Shown here one piece after another: positions 35,947 to 43,692 of a stretch of 64,000 nucleotides of DNA; position 1 is the first letter of the stretch, and the number at the start of each line of letters is the position of its first letter. A program made the translations under genes and the position numbers. A model generated the notes under the pieces. The model ran no database searches. It was not told the DNA's origin and worked only from the letters and a program-made list of their open reading frames with translations. The DNA is from CAYUVH01 sp964448135. Its GTDB lineage: Bacteria; Verrucomicrobiota; Verrucomicrobiia; Limisphaerales; UBA8199. The stretch is from assembly GCA_964448135.1 (NCBI GenBank), contig CAYUVH010000003.1, forward strand, positions 1 through 64,000. Reading direction: 5' to 3'.

Positions 35947-36669
35947 TCAGGACTGCAGCTTCCCGAGCGTGCTCAGGAGAGCCTGCGCCTTTTGGAGATT
36001 AGTCTCCCCCGTTGTAAAGAGCTGGCCGGAGTGCCGAAGCGCGCGATAGCCGGACTGGCGGTGGACGTTTGCTTCCTTGAGCAGCCTGAAAAAGGTGGGG
36101 ACGTTTAACCGCTTGAGCGCTTTGAAGGCATCTTGCTCGGTTTGGGCGGCCGTCTGAAACTGAACGAGTGTGGTTTGTGTTACCTCACCGCAGAGCTCGA
36201 GCACCTCGGCTCCTCGCGAAATGTTCAGATTCGCGGCCCGAAGCGTCTCTATGGGTCGAGCTTGGGAAAGCGGGTGTGCCGGGGAGGCGTTCTGCTCAGC
36301 TGACGGCGTGACCTCGACGGTCGCAGTGTCTTCGCGGAGTAACTTGAGAAGAAGCCGGCTGTGATCCTGGCGTAGAAAAATCCTGAATTTCTGGACACGG
36401 GTGCCCACGCCGCACAGATACACGGCAGAGCCGACTGCCGCGAGTGAGATGAGCCCGCCTGCCACTGGGCCCCAAGTCGGGTTCTTGAAGAGGTAGGCGC
36501 CGCCGAAGAGCCCCGCGATCAGCCCAAAGATAATGCTGCCGACCACGATGCCCTCCGCCGTGGGACTGTGCTCAGGTGGGTGGTTGGCATTGTAGTACAT
36601 GATCATGGTAAGGCGGTGCCTGAAGCTGAGCCCCGCAAGCTCGGGAACCCTTTCAAGTGAGTAGTGCAT
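35947..36669 (-). CDS. Hypothetical membrane protein
   Basis: 240 aa with two adjacent membrane helices (GIVVGSIIFGLIAGLFGGAYLF and GPVAGGLISLAAVGSAVYLCGVG), a basic stretch (KFRIFLRQDHSRLLLKLLRED) and a helical soluble C-terminus (FQTAAQTEQDAFKALKRLNV, FFRLLKEANVHRQSGYRALR). No family recognised. The start is uncertain: ATG 36669 or ATG 36606 (MIMYYN); neither has a clear ribosome binding site. It converges with the terminase fragment and lies within the interrupted prophage. Confidence 0.55.
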   Translation of the reverse strand: MHYSLERVPELAGLSFRHRLTMIMYYNANHPPEHSPTAEGIVVGSIIFGLIAGLFGGAYLFKNPTWGPVAGGLISLAAVGSAVYLCGVGTRVQKFRIFLRQDHSRLLLKLLREDTATVEVTPSAEQNASPAHPLSQARPIETLRAANLNISRGAEVLELCGEVTQTTLVQFQTAAQTEQDAFKALKRLNVPTFFRLLKEANVHRQSGYRALRHSGQLFTTGETNLQKAQALLSTLGKLQS

Positions 36670-37534
36670 GGTGCTGTGTCTGAATGTACTCGCATCCTAA
36701 GAGGCAGCACGTAGCACGCCAAGTGGGCTGTAGCTGCGGGGGGCGCCTCGTGCTTTCGGCTGCTTGTGGAGCCCGGGGCGGATCCTGCCTGGACGCAGCC
36801 CCCTGGGGATGGAGGGGGCGAGGTCCGAGCCGGACTGGCGAGGACGGGGTGGGTGGGGGGCGACGACGGTGGAGGTATGAGCGTTGAGGGGCGGGGGCAA
36901 CGCGGAGGACCTCGACCGGCGGAGCGTTTTGGGGTGGTGTCTTTGCTTTTTCTTCGTCTTTGGTGATTCCGCCGCGCCTATTGTTGTCGGGGTGTAGCGG
37001 AGCCTCGGGGTCCGCCGACGCCCACAGGGTTGGGGGGTTGTGGGCTATGGCGGACAGGCTGGCGGGCAGGATGCGGGAGTGACTGGCGCGCGCACTGCGT
37101 GGACGGCCGGGGCGCAGGGTCAGGGTAGCCGGCCAAAAGCAGTGAGCGTGACAGGCACGACGAGGGTCTTTGGCCACAAGACGCTGTTATACTCAATGAA
37201 CCGGGCCGCCGGATGGGTGCGAGCCGCACGAGCACTCGGTGGGTGTGGCGGGAGGCGGCGGGGACCCGGCCTCGGGGGTCCTGCGCCAGCGGGTGCCGTG
37301 GCCGGGGCGGCTTTTGAGTATAATAGCTCTTGTGGCTGGACCCGATGTGCATCCTGCATGACTGCCACCGAGGCGGAGCGAAGGTCCGAGCCGGACTGGC
37401 GAAGTTTTGCGCGGCGGTCGTGTCTTGGGGCGCGTCCGCCTTCGCTCGGAGCTTCGGCGCGACAAGGGGGCGGACGCGGGTTTCTCACGTGTGGCTGCTC
37501 CGTTGCGAGAAGCAAGGAGCGGCCATAGGTGTAC
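36670..37534. other. GC-rich, gene-free interval with direct repeats
   Basis: About 865 bp with no credible gene. An exact 20-mer, GGTCCGAGCCGGACTGGCGA, occurs at 36822-36841 and 37383-37402. An inverted pair CGCGTCCGCC / GGCGGACGCG lies at about 37431-37479. Overlapping frames exist on both strands but are Arg/Gly/Pro-rich in every frame, as expected from GC content alone. Confidence 0.55.
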
Positions 37535-37621
37535 GCCTAACGAGCGCAGCCATGCCGGACTAATGATGTCCGATACGCGGCGAGACGGGCTCCCGGCGCT
37601 GGCTGGCGCGATTGGTTCGGC
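37535..37621 (-). other. attC-like recombination site 1
   Basis: Read on the minus strand the site starts with GCCGAAC (37621-37615) and ends with GTTAGGC (37541-37535), a canonical GTTRRRY box, 87 bp overall. Inner imperfect arms AGCCA-GC-G-CCGG and CCGG-CA-TGGCT face each other with bulges. It lies 30 bp past the stop of the gene 37651-38001, in the orientation and at the distance expected for an integron cassette. Confidence 0.6.
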
Positions 37622-37650
37622 GAAATGAAAGGACTCAGCATGGGTTTTCG

Positions 37651-38001
37651 TCACGGGTAGTACGCCGCGTCCTTTAGCGTCCATGCCCCATTCTGCTTGG
37701 TGACAGTGAGCATGCCGGCATGGAAGCCGCCGGACCAGAGAAAATGTACCCTCGCTTGAGTAGGCGCGACGAATACAATCTGAGTGATTCGGTCAATGTC
37801 CTCGCCATGGCTTTTTAGCCGCTCCACGAGGCCGACCAAGGCATCCACCTCTGCTTGATCAAAGCCCGTCTTGGGAACCACGCTAAAACCGCGAGATTCT
37901 CCCGCGGTGTTCACTTGCGCGTCCAAGGAGGCTTTGGGGGTGTGCGGGCTGCTACAGCTTACTCCCAGCAGGAGCACCAGTAGAATCGACCAGCGCGTCA
38001 C
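37651..38001 (-). CDS. Hypothetical lipoprotein in a cassette-like unit
   Basis: 116 aa, GTG start at 38001. The signal peptide WSILLVLLLGVSC ends in a lipobox. The mature domain is a compact alpha/beta fold (GFDQAEVDALVGLVERLKSHG, RITQIVFVAPTQARVHFLWSGG, GMLTVTKQNGAWTLKDAAYYP). No family recognised; the C-terminal part resembles small NTF2-like or lumazine-binding-type secreted domains, which is a guess. It is bounded on both sides by attC-like sites, giving a unit of about 480 bp, the usual cassette size. Confidence 0.65.
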   Translation of the reverse strand: MTRWSILLVLLLGVSCSSPHTPKASLDAQVNTAGESRGFSVVPKTGFDQAEVDALVGLVERLKSHGEDIDRITQIVFVAPTQARVHFLWSGGFHAGMLTVTKQNGAWTLKDAAYYP

Positions 38002-38013
38002 GAGTGGCCTTTC

Positions 38014-38110
38014 GCCGAACGAATCAGCTCACCGATGGCGGCCCGCTGGTGGCGCCCAAATTGCCAAGCGACTCCGCCGGGCCGCCATTCGGTGAAGCGG
38101 CGGGTTCGGC
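38014..38110 (-). other. attC-like recombination site 2
   Basis: 97 bp with ideal attC layout: outer boxes GCCGAAC/GTTCGGC (38014-38020 and 38104-38110, perfect complements), 8-nt unpaired spacers (38021-38028 and 38096-38103), inner 16-bp arms (38029-38044 with 38079-38095) that pair perfectly apart from one extrahelical base at 38088/38089, and a 34-nt variable centre. On the minus strand it terminates the gene 38024-38686 and ends 12 bp before the start of the next gene. The box is GTTCGGC rather than GTTRRRY, one position off consensus. Confidence 0.7.
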
Positions 38111-38686
38111 GTTCTTTTCCCACTGTTCGAAGGCCATCGCATCAAGCACGATCATCTGCGAGCGATGGACACCCATGAAAGTCTGAAACCAGTCCAGTGA
38201 CGGGAAGTACTCGTAGCCCCTAGGTAAAGGACAACCCGGCTCGTCAGACAGCATGAATAAACCTGGATCGTCCGTGTAGGCTACCAGCGAAAGCCCGGTC
38301 GGAAACCGCTCCATGCGCTCGCGTCCGCTCGGACCGGAAGTATAAGTCTTATGAAACCCGAGTAACTGCGCGACAACCCTGGGGCGGCGAACTGCATGCT
38401 CGTCCAGCAGTTCGAAAAAACGAGTGAACGCGACTGGTTCATCTGGGCATCTCTCAAGGATCATGTTTTTCCAGCCTCTTGTGGACCCCTTGAAGTGCAG
38501 CCGATATGCAACCCAGGAGTGGAAGTCCTCCGGGAGTTGGGCGGCCGTGTCATTGTTAATTCCGTGCGTGCCTAGCGCAACAGAATAGCCGACGAGAAAG
38601 CCGCTCAGTGCTGTCAGCGAAGGTTCACCCAGATACATTCCGGGACGCCTTCGGATGTGATCGAGCAAATTGGTCGGGGGTGGCAT
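38024..38686 (-). CDS. Hypothetical protein with RPGMYLG motif, cassette-like
   Basis: 220 aa from ATG 38686 (a TTG at 38710 is also in frame). N-terminal LLDHIRRRPGMYLGEPSLTALSGFLVGYSVAL, then FHSWVAYRLHFKG, GWKNMILERCPDEPVAFTRFFELLDEH. This RPxMYLG / FLxGYxxA / FFELLDE pattern occurs in a small family of cytosolic proteins often annotated hypothetical and sometimes found near toxin or immunity genes. The last 28 codons overlap the attC-like site, so the tail (AASPNGGPAESLGNLGATSG) is encoded by the recombination site itself. A 10-bp palindrome lies 28 bp upstream. Confidence 0.65.
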   Translation of the reverse strand: MPPPTNLLDHIRRRPGMYLGEPSLTALSGFLVGYSVALGTHGINNDTAAQLPEDFHSWVAYRLHFKGSTRGWKNMILERCPDEPVAFTRFFELLDEHAVRRPRVVAQLLGFHKTYTSGPSGRERMERFPTGLSLVAYTDDPGLFMLSDEPGCPLPRGYEYFPSLDWFQTFMGVHRSQMIVLDAMAFEQWEKNAEPAASPNGGPAESLGNLGATSGPPSVS

Positions 38687-38701
38687 ACGCTTCTCCGCTA
38701 A

Positions 38702-38736
38702 GCCGAACAATTAATATACGACAACGTGTCGTATAT
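38702..38736 (-). promoter_or_regulatory. GTTCGGC box and ATATACGACA palindrome upstream of the first cassette-like gene
   Basis: A GTTCGGC box (minus strand; 38702-38708) identical to those of the two attC-like sites lies 16 bp before the ATG at 38686. No matching second box is found within 140 bp, so this may be the attI-like edge or a half site. Next to it, ATATACGACA (38714-38723) and its inverted copy (38727-38736) form a 10-bp operator-like palindrome. Confidence 0.5.
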
Positions 38737-39098
38737 CAGAATAGTGGAAAGAGGGCGCAACATGGGCTTTGCATCCGGGCTAAGGTGTTGTGCATGAGGG
38801 TATTGGAATGGGCGTGGGGCGCGGGTGCTGGGCTTGGTCGGGGCGAAATTGCGACAGGATGCACACGCTCCAGGCGGACGGGGCAGGCAATCGTGAAATG
38901 GGGCATTGCTGATGTCATCCTGCAGGGAATAATCGGTCGGGGGAAATAGTTGTCAAGGAGGGATGGCGGGAAATGGAGGGGAGTTTTTGCATGGGGCGGC
39001 GAAGCAGGGGTTGAAGGTTGCAAGTGCCAGGTTGCAAGTTTGGAATGAGGCGGTGGAATCGGCTTCTCGCCCGCTCACGTGACAGCTAGGCTCGTGGC
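38737..39098. other. Gene-free interval
   Basis: No supported gene, promoter or repeat apart from a TTGCAAGTGCC / TTGCAAGTTTG duplication near 39015-39040. Confidence 0.4.
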
Positions 39099-39722
39099 GT
39101 GGAATCGGTCCCGCCCAAACCGGAAAAGCGCCAATGGCGGTGGGTTTTGGTGGTTTGCTTCATCGTCGTTGGCGTTGCGGCTTGGGTAATTCTGGCGTCG
39201 GACAAGATTGAGATGGGGGATGCGGGGTATTTGCGCAAGGTGAGATATGACCGCACGGTCGGTGCCTTCGACGGTATCATTAAACACTTGCCTGGGCCTC
39301 TCCGGAAATCGCTGGGTCTAGTTCGAGATGCTGCGAGTGACAGGGCGTACCACCAGGCTCGAGCGCTATACACAAATGGTGCAATTAGCTTCATTAGAGT
39401 CTATCTGACGAACATACCGTCGTCGTTTAGCAACTCGGGCACTTTGCTGCCCGAGGCCGGCATCTTTGATCGGGTCTTTCGGGCTGCTCCGGATAAGGCG
39501 TACCCTCCGGAGCCCCTCCACCTTGATGACTATGACGGCAACCTTGCAGTGGAGTTCCTCTGCCGTACGAAGGATGTCCCCTCTTACCAAGCGGCATTTG
39601 GTGTGTCCAACTCAGTGGAGCTCTACATGAAGCCGTACGAGGCTGGAAGGGGGGACGAAGTCCGAATGTCTCCGGAAGGTCGGGAGGAAGCGAACTCGAT
39701 TGGCGGAACTGCAGACCGGTAG
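39099..39722 (+). CDS. Hypothetical single-span membrane protein
   Basis: 207 aa from a GTG at 39099. A basic N-terminus (KPEKRQWRW) precedes one membrane helix (VLVVCFIVVGVAAWVILA); the rest is outside or periplasmic, with GDAGYLRKVRYDRTVGAFDGIIKHLPG, SFIRVYLTNIPSSFSN and YPPEPLHLDDYDGNLAVEFLCRT. No family recognised. It is the only plus-strand gene between the two prophage fragments, and its GC content is lower than that of the core genes, which suggests transfer. Confidence 0.55.
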   Translation: MESVPPKPEKRQWRWVLVVCFIVVGVAAWVILASDKIEMGDAGYLRKVRYDRTVGAFDGIIKHLPGPLRKSLGLVRDAASDRAYHQARALYTNGAISFIRVYLTNIPSSFSNSGTLLPEAGIFDRVFRAAPDKAYPPEPLHLDDYDGNLAVEFLCRTKDVPSYQAAFGVSNSVELYMKPYEAGRGDEVRMSPEGREEANSIGGTADR

Positions 39723-39938
39723 ACAGCAGCTTACGGCGAATTGCGCGAACGCGCCTCCGGTAAATAGAACGCAACTCGCGCGCGGCGCGGACGAAAAAGC
39801 TGTCAAGCTCTGGGGCAAGGGAAAAGGATGGAAAAGCTGCACGTGGTGGTGCGTGTGTGCATTTAGGCGCATGGTATTTCGGCAGGGATCTCCAGACGGC
39901 GGAATCGGGCACAAAAGCAGTGCTATGGTGGGGGGCGT

Positions 39939-40823
39939 ATGCCTGTTAATGCGACACATGCGGATTATGATGCGGCCTTGGCCAATTGGATCAGGGTGCG
40001 GGACTTACTTGCCGGCGAGGATGCGGTGAAGGCGGCGGGGGAAAAGTATCTGCCGCGGTTGGAGGGGCAGTCGGATGAGGATTATGACGCTTACAAAATG
40101 CGAGCGACGTTCTTCAATACGACCAGGCGGGCGGCGGATGCGTTCGTGGGGTTGTTGTTTCGGAAGTCGCCGTTCATACGGATTCTGGAGGGGAACGGCG
40201 CGCACGGAGTGACGCGCCCTACCGGGATTGCGGGGGCGATGGCGGGGTTTGTGAATGATGTGGATATCTTGGGGACGTCGCTGTTGATTTCGGGGGAGAA
40301 GGATGTGGTGCGGGAGCGGGTTTCACCCGATGATTTTGGGGCGGAGGGGGATGAGTTTGCGAGTGGGGTGGTGGAGCAGCTTCGGGTGCTGAAACTGCAG
40401 GCTGCACCGGTGGCCACCAGGGATGGGACGAGTGAGACGGGTGGGACCGGTGGGACAAGTGGGACGAGTGGGACGAGGGCGTCGGCGATTCCGGATATCA
40501 CGGCGCGGGCGTTGTTTCGGCTGCACGACTTATCTCTTCGGCCAGGGGGCTTTTGCGAAGGGGTCGGCGATGCCGGAGTCGAACCCTTTGTTAAGGCGAG
40601 CGGTCTGCGGGGGTCAACCATGAAAAAAGTCTCCAGTGGGAAGCCACTGGAGACTTGCCTGAGGCGAGTCGATTCCGCGTGCGACCGGTCAGGCGGTGCA
40701 GGCGAACGTGCCCTGCCACGTGTCGCGGGCCGGGGCGTGCAGAATCAGGCAGGCTTTGTGCGCATTGGCATTGCTCATGGTGCGCTGGCCTGCCGGGACC
40801 AGACCGATAAAAGTAAACTGTGA
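39939..40823 (+). pseudogene. Phage portal protein (DUF4055) N-terminal fragment
   Basis: The first 200 residues match DUF4055 portal proteins: DYDAALANWIRVRDLLAGEDAVKAAGEKYLPRLEGQSDEDYDAYKMRATFFNTTRRAADAFVGLLFRKSPFIRI, then GFVNDVDILGTSLL. Portals are about 450-500 aa; here the frame runs through a low-complexity GTGGTSGTSGT stretch (about 40430-40480), reaches ITARALFRLHDLSLRPGG, and then becomes unrelated sequence up to 40823. The C-terminal half is therefore missing. Pairs with the terminase fragment at 35538 as the remains of one head module. Confidence 0.75.
40623..40656 (-). terminator. Rho-independent terminator on the minus strand
   Basis: Perfect 13-bp stem AAGTCTCCAGTGG (40627-40639) with its complement (40644-40656), loop GAAG. 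On the minus strand it is followed by six T (40623-40628). It closes the small gene 40689-40913 and lies within the run-on part of the portal fragment. Confidence 0.85.
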
Positions 40824-40913
40824 CATGACCGACGGATTGTCCGCGAGCAAGGCTCCATGCTCACCCAGGGTTGAGGTCATCACTCGGCGCGGAATTTCAA
40901 TCGTCGTATTCAT
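40689..40913 (-). CDS. Small hypothetical protein, antisense to the prophage fragment
   Basis: 74 aa, ATG 40913: MNTTIEIPRRVMTSTLGEHG, ALLADNPSVMSQFTFIGLVPAGQRTMSNANAHKACLILHAP. Compact, probably beta-rich, without membrane segments. A strong terminator lies 33 bp past its stop, which supports it as a real transcript. No family recognised; its length and Thr-rich start resemble small structural or cargo proteins, but that is only an impression. Confidence 0.6.
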   Translation of the reverse strand: MNTTIEIPRRVMTSTLGEHGALLADNPSVMSQFTFIGLVPAGQRTMSNANAHKACLILHAPARDTWQGTFACTA

Positions 40914-41118
40914 AATGTCGTTTCGGGCTTCAGTTCAATCAGACAACACTCATTAAGCAGTGGATGTGCCGCTGTGCCTTGAATGGATAAGTGGTTGATT
41001 TACAACTGATTCAACGAGTCTCTGAGGCGGTGGTCCACAGGAGTTTTGCAACAAATCCCGGGGTGCATTGCACATTTCAAAAAGGCATGCCAAGCCGGGT
41101 AAAAATAGTCGCAAGGAT

Positions 41119-41625
41119 TTACCTTGGCGGAGCAGGAGGCTCGGGCGTGGTGGGCGGATTCGTCGGTGGGTGGACGGGTGGGTTCACCGGTGGATTTATC
41201 GGCGGCGGGGGTGGAGGCTGAGGCGGGACGATGGGGTTGATGGGTTCGACCGGAGCCGGCGGTTTGATCGGGTCGTTTGGGCTGGGGATACTGGGATTGA
41301 TGGGATCCACGGGCGCGGGCGGAGGAACCGGATTCACCGGCGGAGTCGTGCCTGGAGGCGGACTGGGTTGAGGCGGGAGGGGCACCGCGGCGCGAGGAGG
41401 CAATTGATTGGTCCACGGCGGGCGATTGGTCCAAGGTGGGATCGCGTTGGTCGTGAATGGCGGTGCGTTAGTCCCCGGCACATCGGGAGCGGGGTTGAGA
41501 CGCTGGCCGTTGACGCCGCGGCCAGCGTCGAATTGCGCCCTGACTCCCAGACCAGTGGCCAGCAACAGACAACTCACCGCGCCGAGCGGCAGGATGGCTC
41601 TCAAAATCAGTATTCTCGTTTTCAT
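41119..41625 (-). CDS. Secreted proline-rich repeat protein
   Basis: 168 aa from ATG 41625 (AAAGG nearby upstream). Signal peptide ILRAILPLGAVSCLLLATGLGVRAQ. The mature chain is almost entirely low complexity: PPWTNRPPWTNQLPP, then PINPSIPSPNDPIKPPAPVEPINP and a run of P/N/T ending PPVNPPVHPPTNPP. Such rigid polyproline chains often span the periplasm or decorate the surface. A sigma-54 promoter of good quality starts 38 bp upstream, placing it with the stress genes. The upstream reading to 41853 would bury that promoter, so I reject it. Confidence 0.7.
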   Translation of the reverse strand: MKTRILILRAILPLGAVSCLLLATGLGVRAQFDAGRGVNGQRLNPAPDVPGTNAPPFTTNAIPPWTNRPPWTNQLPPRAAVPLPPQPSPPPGTTPPVNPVPPPAPVDPINPSIPSPNDPIKPPAPVEPINPIVPPQPPPPPPINPPVNPPVHPPTNPPTTPEPPAPPR

Positions 41626-41662
41626 GGCCGTGCCTTTGCGTTTCAAATTACCAAGGAGATTC

Positions 41663-41678
41663 AGCACCGACTGTGCCT
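41663..41678 (-). promoter_or_regulatory. Sigma-54 promoter for the proline-rich protein gene
   Basis: Minus strand AGGCAC-N5-GTGCT (one mismatch in each half to TGGCAC/TTGCT). Palindrome-like TGCAATCTGCC (41754-41764) is 76 bp upstream; TGCAAAACGCA (41723-41733) lies 31 bp from it. Confidence 0.6.
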
Positions 41679-41855
41679 CGTGAAAGAACGGTGATTTAGC
41701 CTCTATCAGACAGGTGTGGACCTGCAAAACGCAATTGAGTGCCGCGCGCACCTTGCAATCTGCCCTGATTTCGCGTTGCAGGATGAACGATCCAAAGGAA
41801 CCGAAATCCGCGTTATCCCTTTGAACGACGCGGTTGGCAGGCACTTTTGGCATCG

Positions 41856-41871
41856 CGGCACGCCACTCGCT
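41856..41871 (+). promoter_or_regulatory. Candidate sigma-54 promoter for the ABC1 kinase gene
   Basis: CGGCAC-N5-TCGCT with correct GG/GC spacing, 24 bp before the ATG at 41895. The divergent gene's palindromes lie 92 and 123 bp upstream. Weaker than the others. Confidence 0.4.
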
Positions 41872-41894
41872 TGGCAGTGAATCGGTAATTTATT

Positions 41895-43565
41895 ATGCAC
41901 TTCAGCGCGAAACATTTGCCGCGGTATAAAGAGATCGGCCGGTTGTTCTGGCGGCACGGCCGGAGCACGGCGTTCAAGCAACTGCGGGAGGCGACGGAAA
42001 TAAGCGAAGACACGGCGGAACTCGACACCGAGAGTCCGTCGCCGGAAGATTTGGCGCGGGACCTGGAAAGGATGGGGCCCACTTTCATCAAGCTGGGCCA
42101 GATCCTTTCCAGCCGCGCCGACTTGCTGCCGGAGCCGTATCTCAAGGCGCTGGCCCGGCTCCAGGACAACGTGGAGCCGTTTCCTTTCGAAGTGGTGGAG
42201 AAACTGGTGCAGACGGAACTGGGCGTCCGGATGTCCAAGGCGTTCAGCGAGTTTGATCCGAAGCCGATCGCCGCGGCGTCGCTCGGCCAGGTGCATCGGG
42301 CGAAGTTGCGCGACGGCCGCGAGGTGGCGGTGAAAGTGCAACGGCCGGACATCCGCAAGCAAATCTCGGAGGACCTGCAGGTGCTGGAAGAGATTGCGGG
42401 TTTCGCCGACGAACATACGGACATCGGCCGCCGGCATCGGTTCCTGGAGATTCTCGAGGAATTCCGGCGGACCATCGTGGAGGAGTTGGATTACACGCGC
42501 GAAGCGTCCAACCTGGTGGCGGTGGGGAAGAATTTGCGGGAGTTCCCGCATATCGTGGTGACGCAACCGGTGATGGATTATACGACGCGCGCGGTGCTGA
42601 CGATGGACTTTTTGAGCGGGCAGAAGATCACCGCGATGAGCCCGGTCACGCGGCTGGACTATGACGGTGGCGCATTGGCGGACGAATTGTTCCGGGCGTA
42701 TTTGAAACAGATTCTGGTGGACGGAATTTTCCACGCGGATCCGCATCCGGGAAATGTATTTCTCACGGAGGACAAGAAAATCGGACTGCTCGACCTCGGC
42801 ATGGTGGGACGCATCACGCCGGCGATGCAGGAGAGCTTGATCAAACTGCTGCTGGCGATCAGCGAAGGGCGCGCGGACGACGCGGCGACCGTGGCGATCG
42901 GCATCAGCGAGACGGACGAGGGATTTGACGAGGTGACGTTTCGGCGACGGATCGGCGAGTTGGTGCTGGCGATGCAGGACAACAACCTGCAACAGATGGA
43001 CCTGGGGCGCGCGCTGATGATGGTGAGCCGGAGCGCCGCGGAGAACGGGCTGTTTGTGCCGAGCGAGTTGACGATGCTGGGCAAGACATTGCTCCAATTG
43101 CACGAGATCGGGCGCAACCTGGACGACAAGTTTGATCCCAACGCGGCGATCCGCCGGCACGTGAGCGAGATTCTGCAACAGCGCGTGCGCAAAGACCTGA
43201 CGCCCGGGAATGTGCTGTCGTCGGTGCTCGAGATGAAGGAGTTCGTCGGGCAACTGCCGGGGCGCGTGAACAAGGTGCTGGACGCGGCGGGGAAGGGGCA
43301 GATTGAGTTGCGGCTGCGGAAGGATGATACGCTGTTTTTGCTCGATGGATTTCAGAAGGTGGCGAATCGCATCGCCGCGGGCTTGTTGTTGGCCTCGTTG
43401 ATCATCGGGGCGGCGTTGCTGATGCAAGTGCCGAGCCGGTTCCAGATTTTCGGTTATCCGGGGCTGGCGATTCTTTGTTACATGTTCGCGGCGTTGGGGG
43501 CGATGTGGTTGTTCGTCAACATGATCTTCTTCGACACGAAACGCCCGCCGAAACCGCCGAGGTGA
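41895..43565 (+). CDS. ABC1/UbiB family atypical kinase
   Basis: 556 residues, the length of UbiB. Family hallmarks: KxGQ motif FIKLGQILSSRADLLP (K66-Q69), Ala-rich nucleotide loop AAASLGQVHRA, catalytic Lys in VAVKVQRP (K147), EELDYTREA, HADPHPGN (280-287), metal Asp in LLDLGMVG (D300). Two C-terminal membrane helices (IAAGLLLASLIIGAALLMQV and LGAMWLFVNMIFF) anchor it. UbiB/ABC1 proteins are ATPases supporting isoprenoid-quinone lipid biosynthesis or extraction. No ubi genes are nearby, so a quinone role is family inference. Start: ATG at 41895. Confidence 0.92.
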   Translation: MHFSAKHLPRYKEIGRLFWRHGRSTAFKQLREATEISEDTAELDTESPSPEDLARDLERMGPTFIKLGQILSSRADLLPEPYLKALARLQDNVEPFPFEVVEKLVQTELGVRMSKAFSEFDPKPIAAASLGQVHRAKLRDGREVAVKVQRPDIRKQISEDLQVLEEIAGFADEHTDIGRRHRFLEILEEFRRTIVEELDYTREASNLVAVGKNLREFPHIVVTQPVMDYTTRAVLTMDFLSGQKITAMSPVTRLDYDGGALADELFRAYLKQILVDGIFHADPHPGNVFLTEDKKIGLLDLGMVGRITPAMQESLIKLLLAISEGRADDAATVAIGISETDEGFDEVTFRRRIGELVLAMQDNNLQQMDLGRALMMVSRSAAENGLFVPSELTMLGKTLLQLHEIGRNLDDKFDPNAAIRRHVSEILQQRVRKDLTPGNVLSSVLEMKEFVGQLPGRVNKVLDAAGKGQIELRLRKDDTLFLLDGFQKVANRIAAGLLLASLIIGAALLMQVPSRFQIFGYPGLAILCYMFAALGAMWLFVNMIFFDTKRPPKPPR

Positions 43566-43692
43566 CGCGCCAGGTCGTATCGCGAGGTGAAAAAATAGTG
43601 CGCGATCGCGCTGTTTCCAGGTAGCGGTAGTGTGAGCGCAGTTGTTCCAAGCAGTGGGTACAGTCAGGGCCGAAACTGGGTTATTCAATCGT

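Noticed and set aside
36684..37563. Several overlapping 60-160-codon frames on both strands
   Set aside because: All are Arg/Gly/Pro-rich in every frame, none has a ribosome binding site or recognisable domain; judged products of GC content.
40570..40600. tRNA/tmRNA-like T-arm (GGGTTCGACTCC on the minus strand) as a possible phage attachment site
   Set aside because: The stem does not close beyond two pairs and no acceptor or anticodon arm can be formed.
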